A DNA stretch of 64,000 nt. Origin: Arenibacter antarcticus. Lineage in GTDB: Bacteria > Bacteroidota > Bacteroidia > Flavobacteriales > Flavobacteriaceae. Positions 45,320 to 53,441 of the stretch are shown in pieces. The stretch covers positions 4,388,001 through 4,452,000 of the forward strand of contig NZ_CP166679.1 in NCBI RefSeq assembly GCF_041320605.1, read 5' to 3'. The translations under genes were made by a program, and so were the position numbers. The notes beneath the pieces are model-generated. The model saw nothing but the letters and a program-made list of their open reading frames with translations. It did not search any database and was not told the DNA's origin. Position 1 is the stretch's first letter. Every line of letters begins with the position of its first letter.

Positions 45320-45841
45320 ATGGACACTGTCACGATATGGAACAAGTTTAACGGTCAAATGTACTTTTTTATACTAAAAAAAGTACAAGATCGAGATGCG
45401 ACTAATGAAATAATGCAAAATTCCTTTTTAAAGATTCATCAAAATATTGATCAATTAAAAAATCAGGAAAAAGTAAAGGCTTGGGCATTTCAGATTGTCA
45501 GGAATGAAATTTACAATCACTTTAACAACTCGACTAAAAAAGTAGAGGACTTTAATTCCGCACCTATCATCCAAACTGAAAATTATTCAGATTTTTGCTG
45601 TTTTGATCACTTTATAACTGACCTTCCTCAGGAATATAGAACGGTAATGACATTGGTCTATATAAATGGAATGAAACAAAAAGAAGCAGCCTCCGAAATT
45701 GGCATCAGTTTGGCCAATGTTAAGGCAAGAGTAAGACGCGCTAAAGCCATTCTGATTATGAACTTTAAAGAGTGCTGTAAGTTTAACTTGAACCATGAAG
45801 GCAAATTGGTAGGCGAGTCCAATTGCAGTCGTTGTAATTAA
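45320..45841 (+). CDS. SigZ-like ECF RNA polymerase sigma factor with Cys pairs
   Basis: 173 residues from ATG 45320 (an in-frame TTG at 45281 is not used). Sigma-2 region about 8-75 (ATNEIMQNSFLKIHQNIDQL) and sigma-4 about 100-150 (LPQEYRTVMTLVYINGMKQKEAASEIGISLANVKARVRRAK). It contains three Cys pairs: Cys93-Cys94 in the linker, Cys152-Cys153 just after sigma-4, and Cys169/Cys172 at the C-terminal end (NCSRCN). The CC after sigma-4 is shared with B. subtilis SigZ-like proteins. No anti-sigma gene is next to it. The cysteines suggest direct sensing of metal or thiol stress, fitting the metallothionein-like gene upstream. Confidence 0.85.
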   Translation: MDTVTIWNKFNGQMYFFILKKVQDRDATNEIMQNSFLKIHQNIDQLKNQEKVKAWAFQIVRNEIYNHFNNSTKKVEDFNSAPIIQTENYSDFCCFDHFITDLPQEYRTVMTLVYINGMKQKEAASEIGISLANVKARVRRAKAILIMNFKECCKFNLNHEGKLVGESNCSRCN

Positions 45842-45903
45842 TAGCTGTAAAAAAAACTTCCTTTGCTGTGAACATTCTATATTTTACAGTAAAAACAATA
45901 GGC

Positions 45904-45947
45904 AAATAGACCTATCGAACTTTGGATAACCCAACAGGTCTATTTTC
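45904..45947 (+). terminator. Terminator after the sigma factor gene
   Basis: AAATAGACCT (45904-45913) pairs perfectly with AGGTCTATTT (45936-45945) with further T after; 63 bp downstream of the sigma factor stop codon. Confidence 0.6.
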
Positions 45948-46011
45948 CGTTTCTTCTTTCAGGAATGCCGCCTTTACCTTCCCCTAGTCATTAGAAACAT
46001 CCTATTTGCAA

Positions 46012-46530
46012 TTAACCTTTATTTGTTTTGGAATGCTTGGTATGGAACTTTCTGTGCAGCGCTTTGATGCCTTGCAAGAGCTCCCCACTTCCCGGACCTT
46101 TTACTTGAATATTTGGCACAATATCCTGTATTGGATAGAAGTGAATAGGAGCAGCAGGCACATCTATTTCCTGCAACCATTCCCTTAATTGTTTTGCGGA
46201 ACTCAAGTATACAATTCCCCCCAAGCCTACCCATCCGTGGGCGGCGGAACACATTGGACAATGTTCCCCACTAGTGTACATGGTGGTTGTTTTACGTTCT
46301 TCGGGGGACAAATGGTCTGCTGCCCAATGGGCAAGTTCTATTTCGGGATGTGCCAGATTGTTTAATTGGTTCACCCTATTTCGTGCCGTTGCAATTACCT
46401 CATTATTTTGGTTCACCAAAATGGACCCAAAGGGTTCGTCCCCCGCCTTTACTGCTTCTTCCGCTAAAGCTAAGCAATGTGCCAGATGTTTAAGATCGCT
46501 ATTCGAAAGTGATTCCTGAGATATATCCAT
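46012..46530 (-). CDS. Cytidine deaminase-like nucleoside deaminase
   Basis: 172 residues of the CDA superfamily (guanine deaminase/TadA-like). Zinc ligands and catalytic Glu: His61 and Glu63 in HPEIE (Pro instead of the usual Ala), Cys91 and Cys94 in HCPMCSAAH. The N-terminus DLKHLAHCLALAEEAVKAGDEPFGSILV fits. Probably deaminates a free purine or pyrimidine base or nucleoside rather than tRNA, since the TadA anticodon-binding tail is absent; uncertain. The start is followed upstream by three AATTAAAC repeats. Confidence 0.85.
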   Translation of the reverse strand: MDISQESLSNSDLKHLAHCLALAEEAVKAGDEPFGSILVNQNNEVIATARNRVNQLNNLAHPEIELAHWAADHLSPEERKTTTMYTSGEHCPMCSAAHGWVGLGGIVYLSSAKQLREWLQEIDVPAAPIHFYPIQDIVPNIQVKGPGSGELLQGIKALHRKFHTKHSKTNKG

Positions 46531-46567
46531 GTTTAATTGCGTTTAATTATTGTGTTAGTGTTTAATT
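46531..46567 (-). repeat. Three AATTAAAC boxes upstream of the deaminase gene
   Basis: AATTAAAC occurs on the minus strand at 46531-46538, 46541-46548 and 46560-46567, directly before the start codon. May be a regulator site or simply AT-rich chance. Confidence 0.25.
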
Positions 46568-46826
46568 AACCTTGGGACTTCGTAAATAAGTCCAATTTTG
46601 CACTGCTCCAATGGTTAGGCTAAAACCTACTATATCCTTCTGCCAATAGGCCCACAGTCTTAGGCCTCTGGCAATTTAATCTCTTCAATTATCTATGAAT
46701 TGCCTCCAGATTTAACCGGGGAGATTATACGATTCCGCCGGTGAGGCCTTTAGCAAAAACCTATCTATGGGAGTCCAATTACCTTCCTATAAGGGGAAAC
46801 ATGTTACATTACTCACCAACCCTTGT

Positions 46827-47990
46827 CTAAGGCGTTTTGTGTTTTGCAAAAACATGCACCGCTAAAACACCAATAGAGAATACCCCTCCCAGAGCAGAAA
46901 CACCTATCCATCCATAATACTCCCATGCCATTGCCCCCAGTGTGGTACCCAGTGCACCGCCCATAAAAAATGCCACCATATAGACGGTATTTACACGGTT
47001 TCGGGCCTCTGGATTCTTAGAAAAGATAATATTTTGATTGATTATATGCAAGGCTTGCAATCCAAGGTCTACCAATATAACCCCTATAATCAACCCTACA
47101 AGGGAATAGGTAGAAAACAGGAAAATCCCCCAAGAGATAATCAGTAAAATACTTGAAAAAAAAATGATCTTGTTCCCGCTTACCCTATTGCTCATTTTCC
47201 CTACCACAGTCGCCGCAAGCGCACCAACTATACCTACCAGACCAAAGGTTCCCGTAACCCCACTTCCGTAACCAAAGGAATCTTCCATAAGGAATACCAA
47301 GGTTGTCCAGAACGCACTTAAGCCTGCAAAACCCAATGCTCCTCTAAGAGCTGCCAACCTTAAGGAAGGTTCCGTCTTAAAATAAAACCAGAGCGATTTA
47401 ATAAGGTCCACATAATTTCCTTGGTATTTGGGAGTTATTTTAGGTAATTTAAACCTGAGCAGTATAAAAAGTAATAGCATCATTCCCGCTGCCACATAAT
47501 ACATTACCCGCCATCCAAATTGTTCACCTACCAAGCCGCTGATTACCCTACTCCCTAAAATACCGATTAAAAGTCCGCTCATTACGATTCCAATAGCACG
47601 TCCCCGCCCATTATCATCACTGAGTTCTGCTGCCATGGGCACAAATAATTGTGGGAGCGTAGAGGTAAGCCCTATAAAAAAACTACTTGTGATCAGCAAA
47701 AAAAGGGAGTTAGACACTGCAGCCGCCAACAGGGAGATGATCATTAACAGAAAATCATACTGTAATATTTTTTTATTGGACACCATATCTCCCAATGGAA
47801 TAATAAAAAGCAACCCAAATGCGTAACCCAATTGCGTAGCGAGTGCCACGTTGCTGACCGCAGAATCCGATATCCCAAAAGATTCGGAAATTTGATGTAA
47901 CAACGGCTGGTTGTAATAAAGATTGGCTACTACTAGTCCGGCCGAAACACTCATTAGATATAAGGTAGCATTGGAAAGTTGTGGCTTCAT
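46827..47990 (-). CDS. MFS transporter (sugar efflux / drug exporter type)
   Basis: 387 residues, twelve membrane helices. The N-terminus VSAGLVVANLYYNQPLLHQISESFGIS and the A-motif GDMVSNKK (about 67-74) match the MFS exporters of the YnfM/AraJ-like group; the second half mirrors this (GKMSNRVSGNKI). Probably a proton-driven exporter of a drug-like or sugar compound; substrate unknown. A hairpin lies in its leader at 48048-48067. Confidence 0.85.
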   Translation of the reverse strand: MKPQLSNATLYLMSVSAGLVVANLYYNQPLLHQISESFGISDSAVSNVALATQLGYAFGLLFIIPLGDMVSNKKILQYDFLLMIISLLAAAVSNSLFLLITSSFFIGLTSTLPQLFVPMAAELSDDNGRGRAIGIVMSGLLIGILGSRVISGLVGEQFGWRVMYYVAAGMMLLLFILLRFKLPKITPKYQGNYVDLIKSLWFYFKTEPSLRLAALRGALGFAGLSAFWTTLVFLMEDSFGYGSGVTGTFGLVGIVGALAATVVGKMSNRVSGNKIIFFSSILLIISWGIFLFSTYSLVGLIIGVILVDLGLQALHIINQNIIFSKNPEARNRVNTVYMVAFFMGGALGTTLGAMAWEYYGWIGVSALGGVFSIGVLAVHVFAKHKTP

Positions 47991-48319
47991 TTTTTAAGGA
48001 AGATTGCTAATTATAAACTGTTTGCGTTAGGGATAGTAGTGTAAATCCCCCATTCCATCGGATGGGGAATTGAAACGGATAGCCCGCCCGAACGCCCTAA
48101 ATATAAAGACAAAATTAGGAAACGAGTTAATTTTCCGAACAATTAAATATCCTGTACGTAGCGATATATTTAGTAGATCAACTAATACCTCAGTTGTAGT
48201 GGGTAGGTTAATTAATTGAAGATTTCCGAAAGATTTAAAATCAACTTTGAAGTCGATTAATGGCGAAAAACTAACCCTAAACTTTATTTATAAGGGGTTC
48301 AGTTTGCTGAGCTAATAGA
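47991..48319. other. Intergenic region between MFS and DUF4494 genes
   Basis: No gene seen. It contains the MFS leader with an imperfect hairpin, CCCCAT-T-CC (48048-48056) with GGATGGGG (48060-48067), which could be an operator or mRNA structure. The rest is AT-rich. Confidence 0.4.
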
Positions 48320-48345
48320 AAACCCCGATGCTGGCATCGGGGTTT
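48320..48345 (-). terminator. Terminator after the DUF4494 gene
   Basis: Twelve-base perfect arms, 48320-48331 with 48334-48345, GC-rich core, followed on the minus strand by TTTTCTATT; 7 bp beyond the stop at 48352. Confidence 0.75.
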
Positions 48346-48351
48346 AAGGGA

Positions 48352-48870
48352 TTATATGTTATCGCTTTCTTCCAAAGTGTTTTCCATTTCGGGTTCGGAT
48401 TTTTCAATGGCATTAAATTTCTCTAACTGTTCTTCTTCTCCGGTAAAGTAGGGAAATACATCTATTATAGGAGATTCGGAAATTGCAGGAATAGTATAGT
48501 CGCCCGTTGTGCCTTTCATAGCGGTAATAGTATTATCATAAGCTTCTTTTACGTCATTTGCCTGAACCAACATATACAAATTGGTCTTTCTTTCCTTACC
48601 ACTTTCTTCATCAAAGGCAATCAAAGAAACCTTTGATCGGAACCAACGATCGGAATTCTCATAGGGATGTACTTCCGAGAAATTCGCTACCTTAATCGTA
48701 GTAATTAGGAATTCTTCGCTAGTATAAGCGGCCATTTCTTCGTTGATCCTAGATTCTGCCTCCGTATAGGAAATGGCATCCAAGAGGTAGGCTTCCGTTG
48801 TTACTTTAATTTCTCCAGTATCGTGTGTCTTTCTGTATTTTACCTTGCATTCGTACCAAGTTACGCTCAT
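48352..48870 (-). CDS. DUF4494 protein
   Basis: 172 residues. The N-terminal MSVTWYECKVKYRKTHDTGEIK and DAISYTEAESRINEEM are diagnostic for DUF4494, a Bacteroidota family of unknown function with two beta-rich halves; the C-terminal 35 residues are acidic and probably disordered. No signal peptide. Monocistronic, with its own -7 element and a strong terminator. Confidence 0.88.
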   Translation of the reverse strand: MSVTWYECKVKYRKTHDTGEIKVTTEAYLLDAISYTEAESRINEEMAAYTSEEFLITTIKVANFSEVHPYENSDRWFRSKVSLIAFDEESGKERKTNLYMLVQANDVKEAYDNTITAMKGTTGDYTIPAISESPIIDVFPYFTGEEEQLEKFNAIEKSEPEMENTLEESDNI

Positions 48871-49328
48871 AGTTTATTTTTTAGGATGCCAAATATATAG
48901 GTAATAAAAGGGATTGTAGGGAAATATCACAATAGATATTCACAATTTATTTATTGAACGATTTTCTTTAACCACCACTAACCTAGAACCCATTTTACCA
49001 GCAGCTAATAGGTGCTATGATATGCGAGAGTAGAATATTAGAATGAAGAAATATGGACCAATATGTCGATTAGCATAGATAGTGAATAGAAAATTACAAC
49101 AACAATATCTGAGGCAATTCATATAGTTTAGCCGTAAAACATAGTAATTGCAGAATTAGGATATGCCTTTAAAATTGAACAAATAACAGCACTATAATAA
49201 GGAGTAATTTTTTATCGCCACTCTTTGGAAAATAAGATAAAACCTCTTTTATTTACTTATCTTTATCAAACCCGATAATTTATGCGCTTTTCCACGATAT
49301 CTTAAAGTAACTCTAAACTATAGATACA
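48871..49328. other. Intergenic region between DUF4494 and the response regulator gene
   Basis: Holds the DUF4494 promoter -7 element TATATTTG at 48890-48897 (minus strand). The remaining 430 bp is AT-rich, stop-dense in all frames and shows no family I know. Confidence 0.5.
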
Positions 49329-49775
49329 ATGACCGCCGACCATTTATTTATTATGCTTGCCGATGATGATGAAGACGATTGCATGTTTTTTCAAGATGCC
49401 CTGGATGAACTTTCCTTAGCCGTCTCCTTAAAAACAGTGAACAATGGGGAAGCCTTGATGAATTATCTTGAAAGTAATCTAACCAATCTTCCACAACTTA
49501 TTTTTCTGGACCTGAATATGCCGTGCAAATCTGGTTTTGAATGTCTGATCGAATTAAAGCAAAATGATATGTTGAAGCAATTGCCGGTAATAATCTATTC
49601 TACCTCCTCAAATCCTGAGGTAATGGATGAACTTTACAACCAAGGAGCTCTGTACTATATTCGAAAACCAGCCGCTTTTTCAAAGCTAAAAGATGTTATT
49701 AAAAAGGCTGTCTCCTTAATTAATACGACCACAGGGTTACAGCCTAAAAAGGAAGCTTTCCTAATTCAACCCTAA
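49329..49775 (+). CDS. Single-domain response regulator (Rcp1-like)
   Basis: 148 residues, a lone receiver domain with DDDEDD at about 16-21, phospho-acceptor Asp61 in FLDLNMP, Thr/Ser in IIYSTSS and Lys in YIRKP. No output domain: it passes phosphate or docks on a partner. The PAS histidine kinase begins 12 bp downstream, so the two are a pair. The type resembles the Rcp1/CheY-like regulators paired with bacteriophytochromes or PAS kinases. Confidence 0.92.
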   Translation: MTADHLFIMLADDDEDDCMFFQDALDELSLAVSLKTVNNGEALMNYLESNLTNLPQLIFLDLNMPCKSGFECLIELKQNDMLKQLPVIIYSTSSNPEVMDELYNQGALYYIRKPAAFSKLKDVIKKAVSLINTTTGLQPKKEAFLIQP

Positions 49776-49787
49776 TACGCAATTGAT

Positions 49788-52148
49788 ATGAATTCAACTC
49801 ATAACGAGACCAAGTATAAAGCCCTTATATATGGTTTACCGGTAGCCGTGTATACTTGTGATGCAGAGGGGTATATACAGCTCTATAATGAAGCGGCAGT
49901 TAAACTCTGGGGACATACTCCTAAAATTGGAAAGGATTTATGGTGTAGATCGTGGAAAATTTTCACTCCAGAGGGTAAACCTGTGTTATTGGAAGAGCTC
50001 CCAATGACCATAGCGTTAAAGGGAGGGGAAATATTGAACCCAGAATTGGTGGTACTGCGACCCGATGGTACCAAACGACATTTTATTCCCTATCCAAAAC
50101 CCCTATATAATAGTGGGGGAGAAATTACCGGAGTAATAAATACCCTTATCGATATTACCAACCAGATTACTGCCAAACAAAAAATTATAGATAGTGAAAT
50201 TCGTCTGCACACCATGGCAGATAACATTCCTAATTTAGCTTTGATGGCCAATGCTAATGGCTCGGTTTACTGGTACAATGAAAAATGGATAGAGTATACA
50301 GGTTTAACACATGAAGAATTGGAAGGATGGGGTTGGAAAAGAGTTGTGGACCCTAAGTTTTTATCTTCCGTATCAGATAAATGGCAGAAGTCATTAGATC
50401 ACGGACAAAAGTTCGAAATGGTATTTCCAATTAAAGGGGCTGATAATACCTATAGACAGTTTCTTACTAGGGTGATACCTGTTAAAAATGAAGAAGGCAC
50501 TATATCCAATTGGTTTGGAAGCAATACAGATATTACGGAGCATGTTGAAGCACAACAAAAACTTGAGGAGAGTGAGAAAAAATTTCGATTACTTGCAGAC
50601 TCCATGCCCCAATTCATTTGGATTGCAGACCCTAATGGGGTTATAAATTATTTTAACCAATCTGTTTATAAGTATTCGGGGCTAACGCCAGAACAAATAG
50701 AAATGGATAGTTGGATTCAAATTGTTCATCCCGATGAGCGGGAAAAAAACATTAAAACATGGATGGAATCCATCTCCTCGGGCACAGATTTTTTATTTGA
50801 GCATCGCTTTCGCCGACATGATGGAAAATACAGATGGCAATTGAGTCGCGCAAAACCCCAAAGGAACGAAAACGGAAAAATTCAAATGTGGGTAGGTACC
50901 AGTACGGATATTCAGGATCAAAAAATGTTCCGCGACGAGCTGGAGAAACAGGTTGAGGAACGCACATCAGAGCTATTGAAGTTGAACGAGTCGCTTCAAA
51001 AAAGTGAACAGCGCTATCATTTAATGGTAGAGGAAGTACAAGATTACGCCATTTTATATTTAAACCGAGAGGGTATTGTAGAAAATTGGAATGCTGGTGC
51101 AGAAAAGATCAAGGGGTATAAAGCCGACGAAATTATAGGAAAGAATTTTTCTAACTTTTATACCGTAGAGGATAAGAAGAAGGGGCTTCCCGGTAAATTA
51201 TTGCGGAGAGCCATAAAGAATGATCAGGCGGTTCAGGAAGGTTGGCGTGTACGGAAAGACAACTCCTTGTTTTGGGCGAGTGTGGTAATTACAGCGGTCC
51301 ATGGTAAGAATAATGAGGTGATAGGTTATTCCAAAGTCACCCGGGATCTAACGGCGAAAAAAATCGCCGATGACGCCCTCATGGATAAAAAAGCAGAACT
51401 TGAACATAAAAATGAAGAGCTTCAGAAAATGAACAAAGAGCTCCAGTCCTTTGCGTATATCTCTAGCCATGATCTACAGGAGCCCTTAAGAAAGATTCAG
51501 ACCTTTGCCTCGCGGATAGCCGAAAGGGAAGCTGACGTCCTATCAGATTATGGCCTAGACCTCTTTAAACGGATGCAGCTATCGGCCGAACGTATGCAAG
51601 CGCTTATTGAAGATCTGCTTGCCTATTCCCGAACCCATAACCTAGAGGGGGATTTTAAAAAAGTAGAGCTAGACAGTATTATTGTACAAGTAGAAGAAGA
51701 TCTAGCCGAAGAGCTGCTGCTGCAAAACGCAACCATAGATATCCAGTCTAGCTGTACGGCGAACATTATCCCTTTCCAAATTCAACAAGTGTTTTATAAT
51801 CTGATCAGTAATTCCCTTAAGTTTTCAAAATCTGAAGAACCCCTACGTATTACTATAAACGCCAGGATTGTAAAGGCGAATTCCTTTGAAAATAATAAAT
51901 TATTGAACCATAAAAGCTATTGCCATATTTCCATTTCCGACAATGGAATTGGATTTGACCAACAATACAGCGAAAAAATATTTGAACTGTTCCAACGTCT
52001 TCATGGAAGAAACGAATATCAAGGAACAGGGATAGGGCTTGCCATCATAAAACGGATTATAGAAAACCACCATGGTGTTATTACGGCGTCTGGGGAATTG
52101 GGCATAGGTGCTACCTTTGATATTTATCTTCCCGAAAATAATAGTTAA
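49788..52148 (+). CDS. Soluble multi-PAS sensor histidine kinase
   Basis: 786 residues without membrane segments or a signal peptide. Four PAS/PAC units in tandem at about 8-125, 140-255, 265-385 and 415-530; the second and third carry WIxxT/S-like GTDFLFEHRFRRHDGKYRW-type PAC motifs. Coiled coils link them (about 385-415 and 530-555). A HisKA domain contains the phosphoryl-accepting His561 in SSHDLQEPLRK, and the HATPase has N-box ISNSLKFSK, SDNGIGFD and GTGIGLAIIK. The fourth PAS (YAILYLNREGIVENWNAG) is like bacteriophytochrome-type kinases. The ligand is unknown. Confidence 0.92.
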   Translation: MNSTHNETKYKALIYGLPVAVYTCDAEGYIQLYNEAAVKLWGHTPKIGKDLWCRSWKIFTPEGKPVLLEELPMTIALKGGEILNPELVVLRPDGTKRHFIPYPKPLYNSGGEITGVINTLIDITNQITAKQKIIDSEIRLHTMADNIPNLALMANANGSVYWYNEKWIEYTGLTHEELEGWGWKRVVDPKFLSSVSDKWQKSLDHGQKFEMVFPIKGADNTYRQFLTRVIPVKNEEGTISNWFGSNTDITEHVEAQQKLEESEKKFRLLADSMPQFIWIADPNGVINYFNQSVYKYSGLTPEQIEMDSWIQIVHPDEREKNIKTWMESISSGTDFLFEHRFRRHDGKYRWQLSRAKPQRNENGKIQMWVGTSTDIQDQKMFRDELEKQVEERTSELLKLNESLQKSEQRYHLMVEEVQDYAILYLNREGIVENWNAGAEKIKGYKADEIIGKNFSNFYTVEDKKKGLPGKLLRRAIKNDQAVQEGWRVRKDNSLFWASVVITAVHGKNNEVIGYSKVTRDLTAKKIADDALMDKKAELEHKNEELQKMNKELQSFAYISSHDLQEPLRKIQTFASRIAEREADVLSDYGLDLFKRMQLSAERMQALIEDLLAYSRTHNLEGDFKKVELDSIIVQVEEDLAEELLLQNATIDIQSSCTANIIPFQIQQVFYNLISNSLKFSKSEEPLRITINARIVKANSFENNKLLNHKSYCHISISDNGIGFDQQYSEKIFELFQRLHGRNEYQGTGIGLAIIKRIIENHHGVITASGELGIGATFDIYLPENNS

Positions 52149-52232
52149 ATCAACTTTTTTTAAACAAAATATTCCGAAGACAGAACTATAATAGCGTTAT
52201 TAGGATTAGATTAACTATTCCAGAAAGCGTGA

Positions 52233-52448
52233 AATTACTATGCTCCTATTTATAAAAAAGAACCTCAAACAGTAGAAGTAGCAGGGAATTCCTTAAAATG
52301 TCTCATTTGTAGCAATAATTTATTTTGGACAAGAAGGGCCTAATTAAATTTGGCCGTAGCCACGTTTTTTAAATTAGATTGGACCAACAGAAGTGCAAGC
52401 TGTTTTGAATGTTCAGATTGCACACATATTACTTGATTTCTAAGGTAA
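52233..52448 (+). pseudogene. Decayed zinc-ribbon DNA-binding protein with two nonsense codons
   Basis: A single frame reads KEPQTVEVAGNSLKCLICSNNLFWTRRA, TAA (52341-52343), LNLAVATFFKLDWTNRSASCFECSDCTHIT, TGA (52434-52436), FLR, TAA. The pattern KC..C...FW.R.AQLN.....FF.LDW.NRSA.C..C..C..I.WFL is the small zinc-ribbon protein family found in many bacteria; the two stops fall where that pattern has Gln (CAA to TAA) and Trp (TGG to TGA), so each is one substitution. All four Cys ligands survive. No in-frame ATG is seen upstream. I read this as a recent pseudogene; recoding is most unlikely. Confidence 0.65.
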
Positions 52449-52804
52449 TATTGCTGTTCGCAATAATGGGAAGCCATACAGAGGTTTAAATTGTAGATCC
52501 ACAACTTCCAAAACTACATTTAGTCAAATTTCCCTCAATTAAGTTTTCCCACAACAATAGATAAGGAATTAGTAGTAAGGTATGGGCACCCCCCTGTGTT
52601 CTTTAAAAAAATACTTTAAATAGCATTTTAGTCCATTTTACCTTTCCCAGCATAAAAAGTAAACATGATGGATGTTTTGCGTTAAAAATGATTTTTTTAG
52701 AGATATTTAATACAAGGGATAATAATTAATTTAGATATAAGATTATAATTAAAATAATTATTAACCTGCTCGACCTTCGTAGGTTGGGCAAAATATAAGA
52801 CACT
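52449..52804. other. Intergenic region upstream of csbD
   Basis: No gene found. AT-rich; a weak hairpin (AACCT ... AGGTT, about 52763-52785) precedes the CsbD start. No clear promoter of the TAnnTTTG type was identified. Confidence 0.4.
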
Positions 52805-52990
52805 ATGAACAGCGATCAGTTAGAAGGAAAATGGAAACAAGTGAAAGGTAAGTTTAAACAAAAATACGGTGATCTTACCGATAATGACCTTACCTATGCC
52901 GAAGGTAAATTTGATGAAATGATGGGGAGATTACAGGAAAAAACCGGTAAAAAAAGGGAAGAATTGGAAGAGGAAATAAAGAATTGGTAA
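52805..52990 (+). CDS. CsbD family stress protein
   Basis: 61 residues. The N-terminus MNSDQLEGKWKQVKGKFKQKYGDLTDNDL followed by YAEGKFDEMMGRLQEKTG is the CsbD-like fold, a small helical, highly charged protein induced by general stress in other bacteria. Function unknown. Terminated by the hairpin at 53026-53060. Confidence 0.93.
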   Translation: MNSDQLEGKWKQVKGKFKQKYGDLTDNDLTYAEGKFDEMMGRLQEKTGKKREELEEEIKNW

Positions 52991-53441
52991 GGCCCACTCC
53001 TCCTTGATGAAATGTATTTAAACAAACAACCTGTGCCAATTGGTATGGGTTGTGTTTTTTTATCCTATTTACTATCACTCATGCAACCATAATGTTGACC
53101 ACCAACATTCTATAAACTTTGGATTTGTTCGAGAAATAAAGGATAAAATATAGTATTTTTTTCGGGTTTTTCGGCACCGAGCCCTAGATTATATTTCGCT
53201 TCATCTGGAACGGCTCTTACCATTGACTCTGACAAAGCACTTACAAAAACGGTTGAAATGGAAACCCTTTAGAAACGGTATTTAATAATTATTAGATAGA
53301 AATTTCCTTAAAGATGAGTACTTCTGTAAAATTTAATCATTAAATTTAAGGGTGAGTGAAAAGAGATGATTTTTATGCTATCCTAAAAACCCGATCTGTT
53401 TAGGAGCCACAAACGATATTTTAAGAGTAAATCAATAACCC
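52991..53441. other. Intergenic region between csbD and the flavin disulfide reductase gene
   Basis: Carries the csbD terminator at its left end. A minus-strand frame of about 50 codons without a start (about 53114-53272, contains SMVRAVPDEAKYNLGLG) is open but unrecognised. No other feature. Confidence 0.4.
53026..53060 (+). terminator. Terminator after csbD
   Basis: ACAACC (53026-53031) pairs with GGTTGT (53048-53053), with an inner CC-AATT-GG element, followed by seven T. Confidence 0.65.

Noticed and set aside
52341-52436. TAA and TGA in the zinc-ribbon frame as possible recoding (readthrough, selenocysteine or pyrrolysine)
   Set aside because: Both stops are single substitutions from the expected Gln and Trp codons, no recoding element or start codon is visible; a pseudogene is simpler.
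53114-53272. Open minus-strand frame of about 50 codons between csbD and the flavin reductase gene
   Set aside because: No usable start codon near its beginning, no known family, and no promoter.
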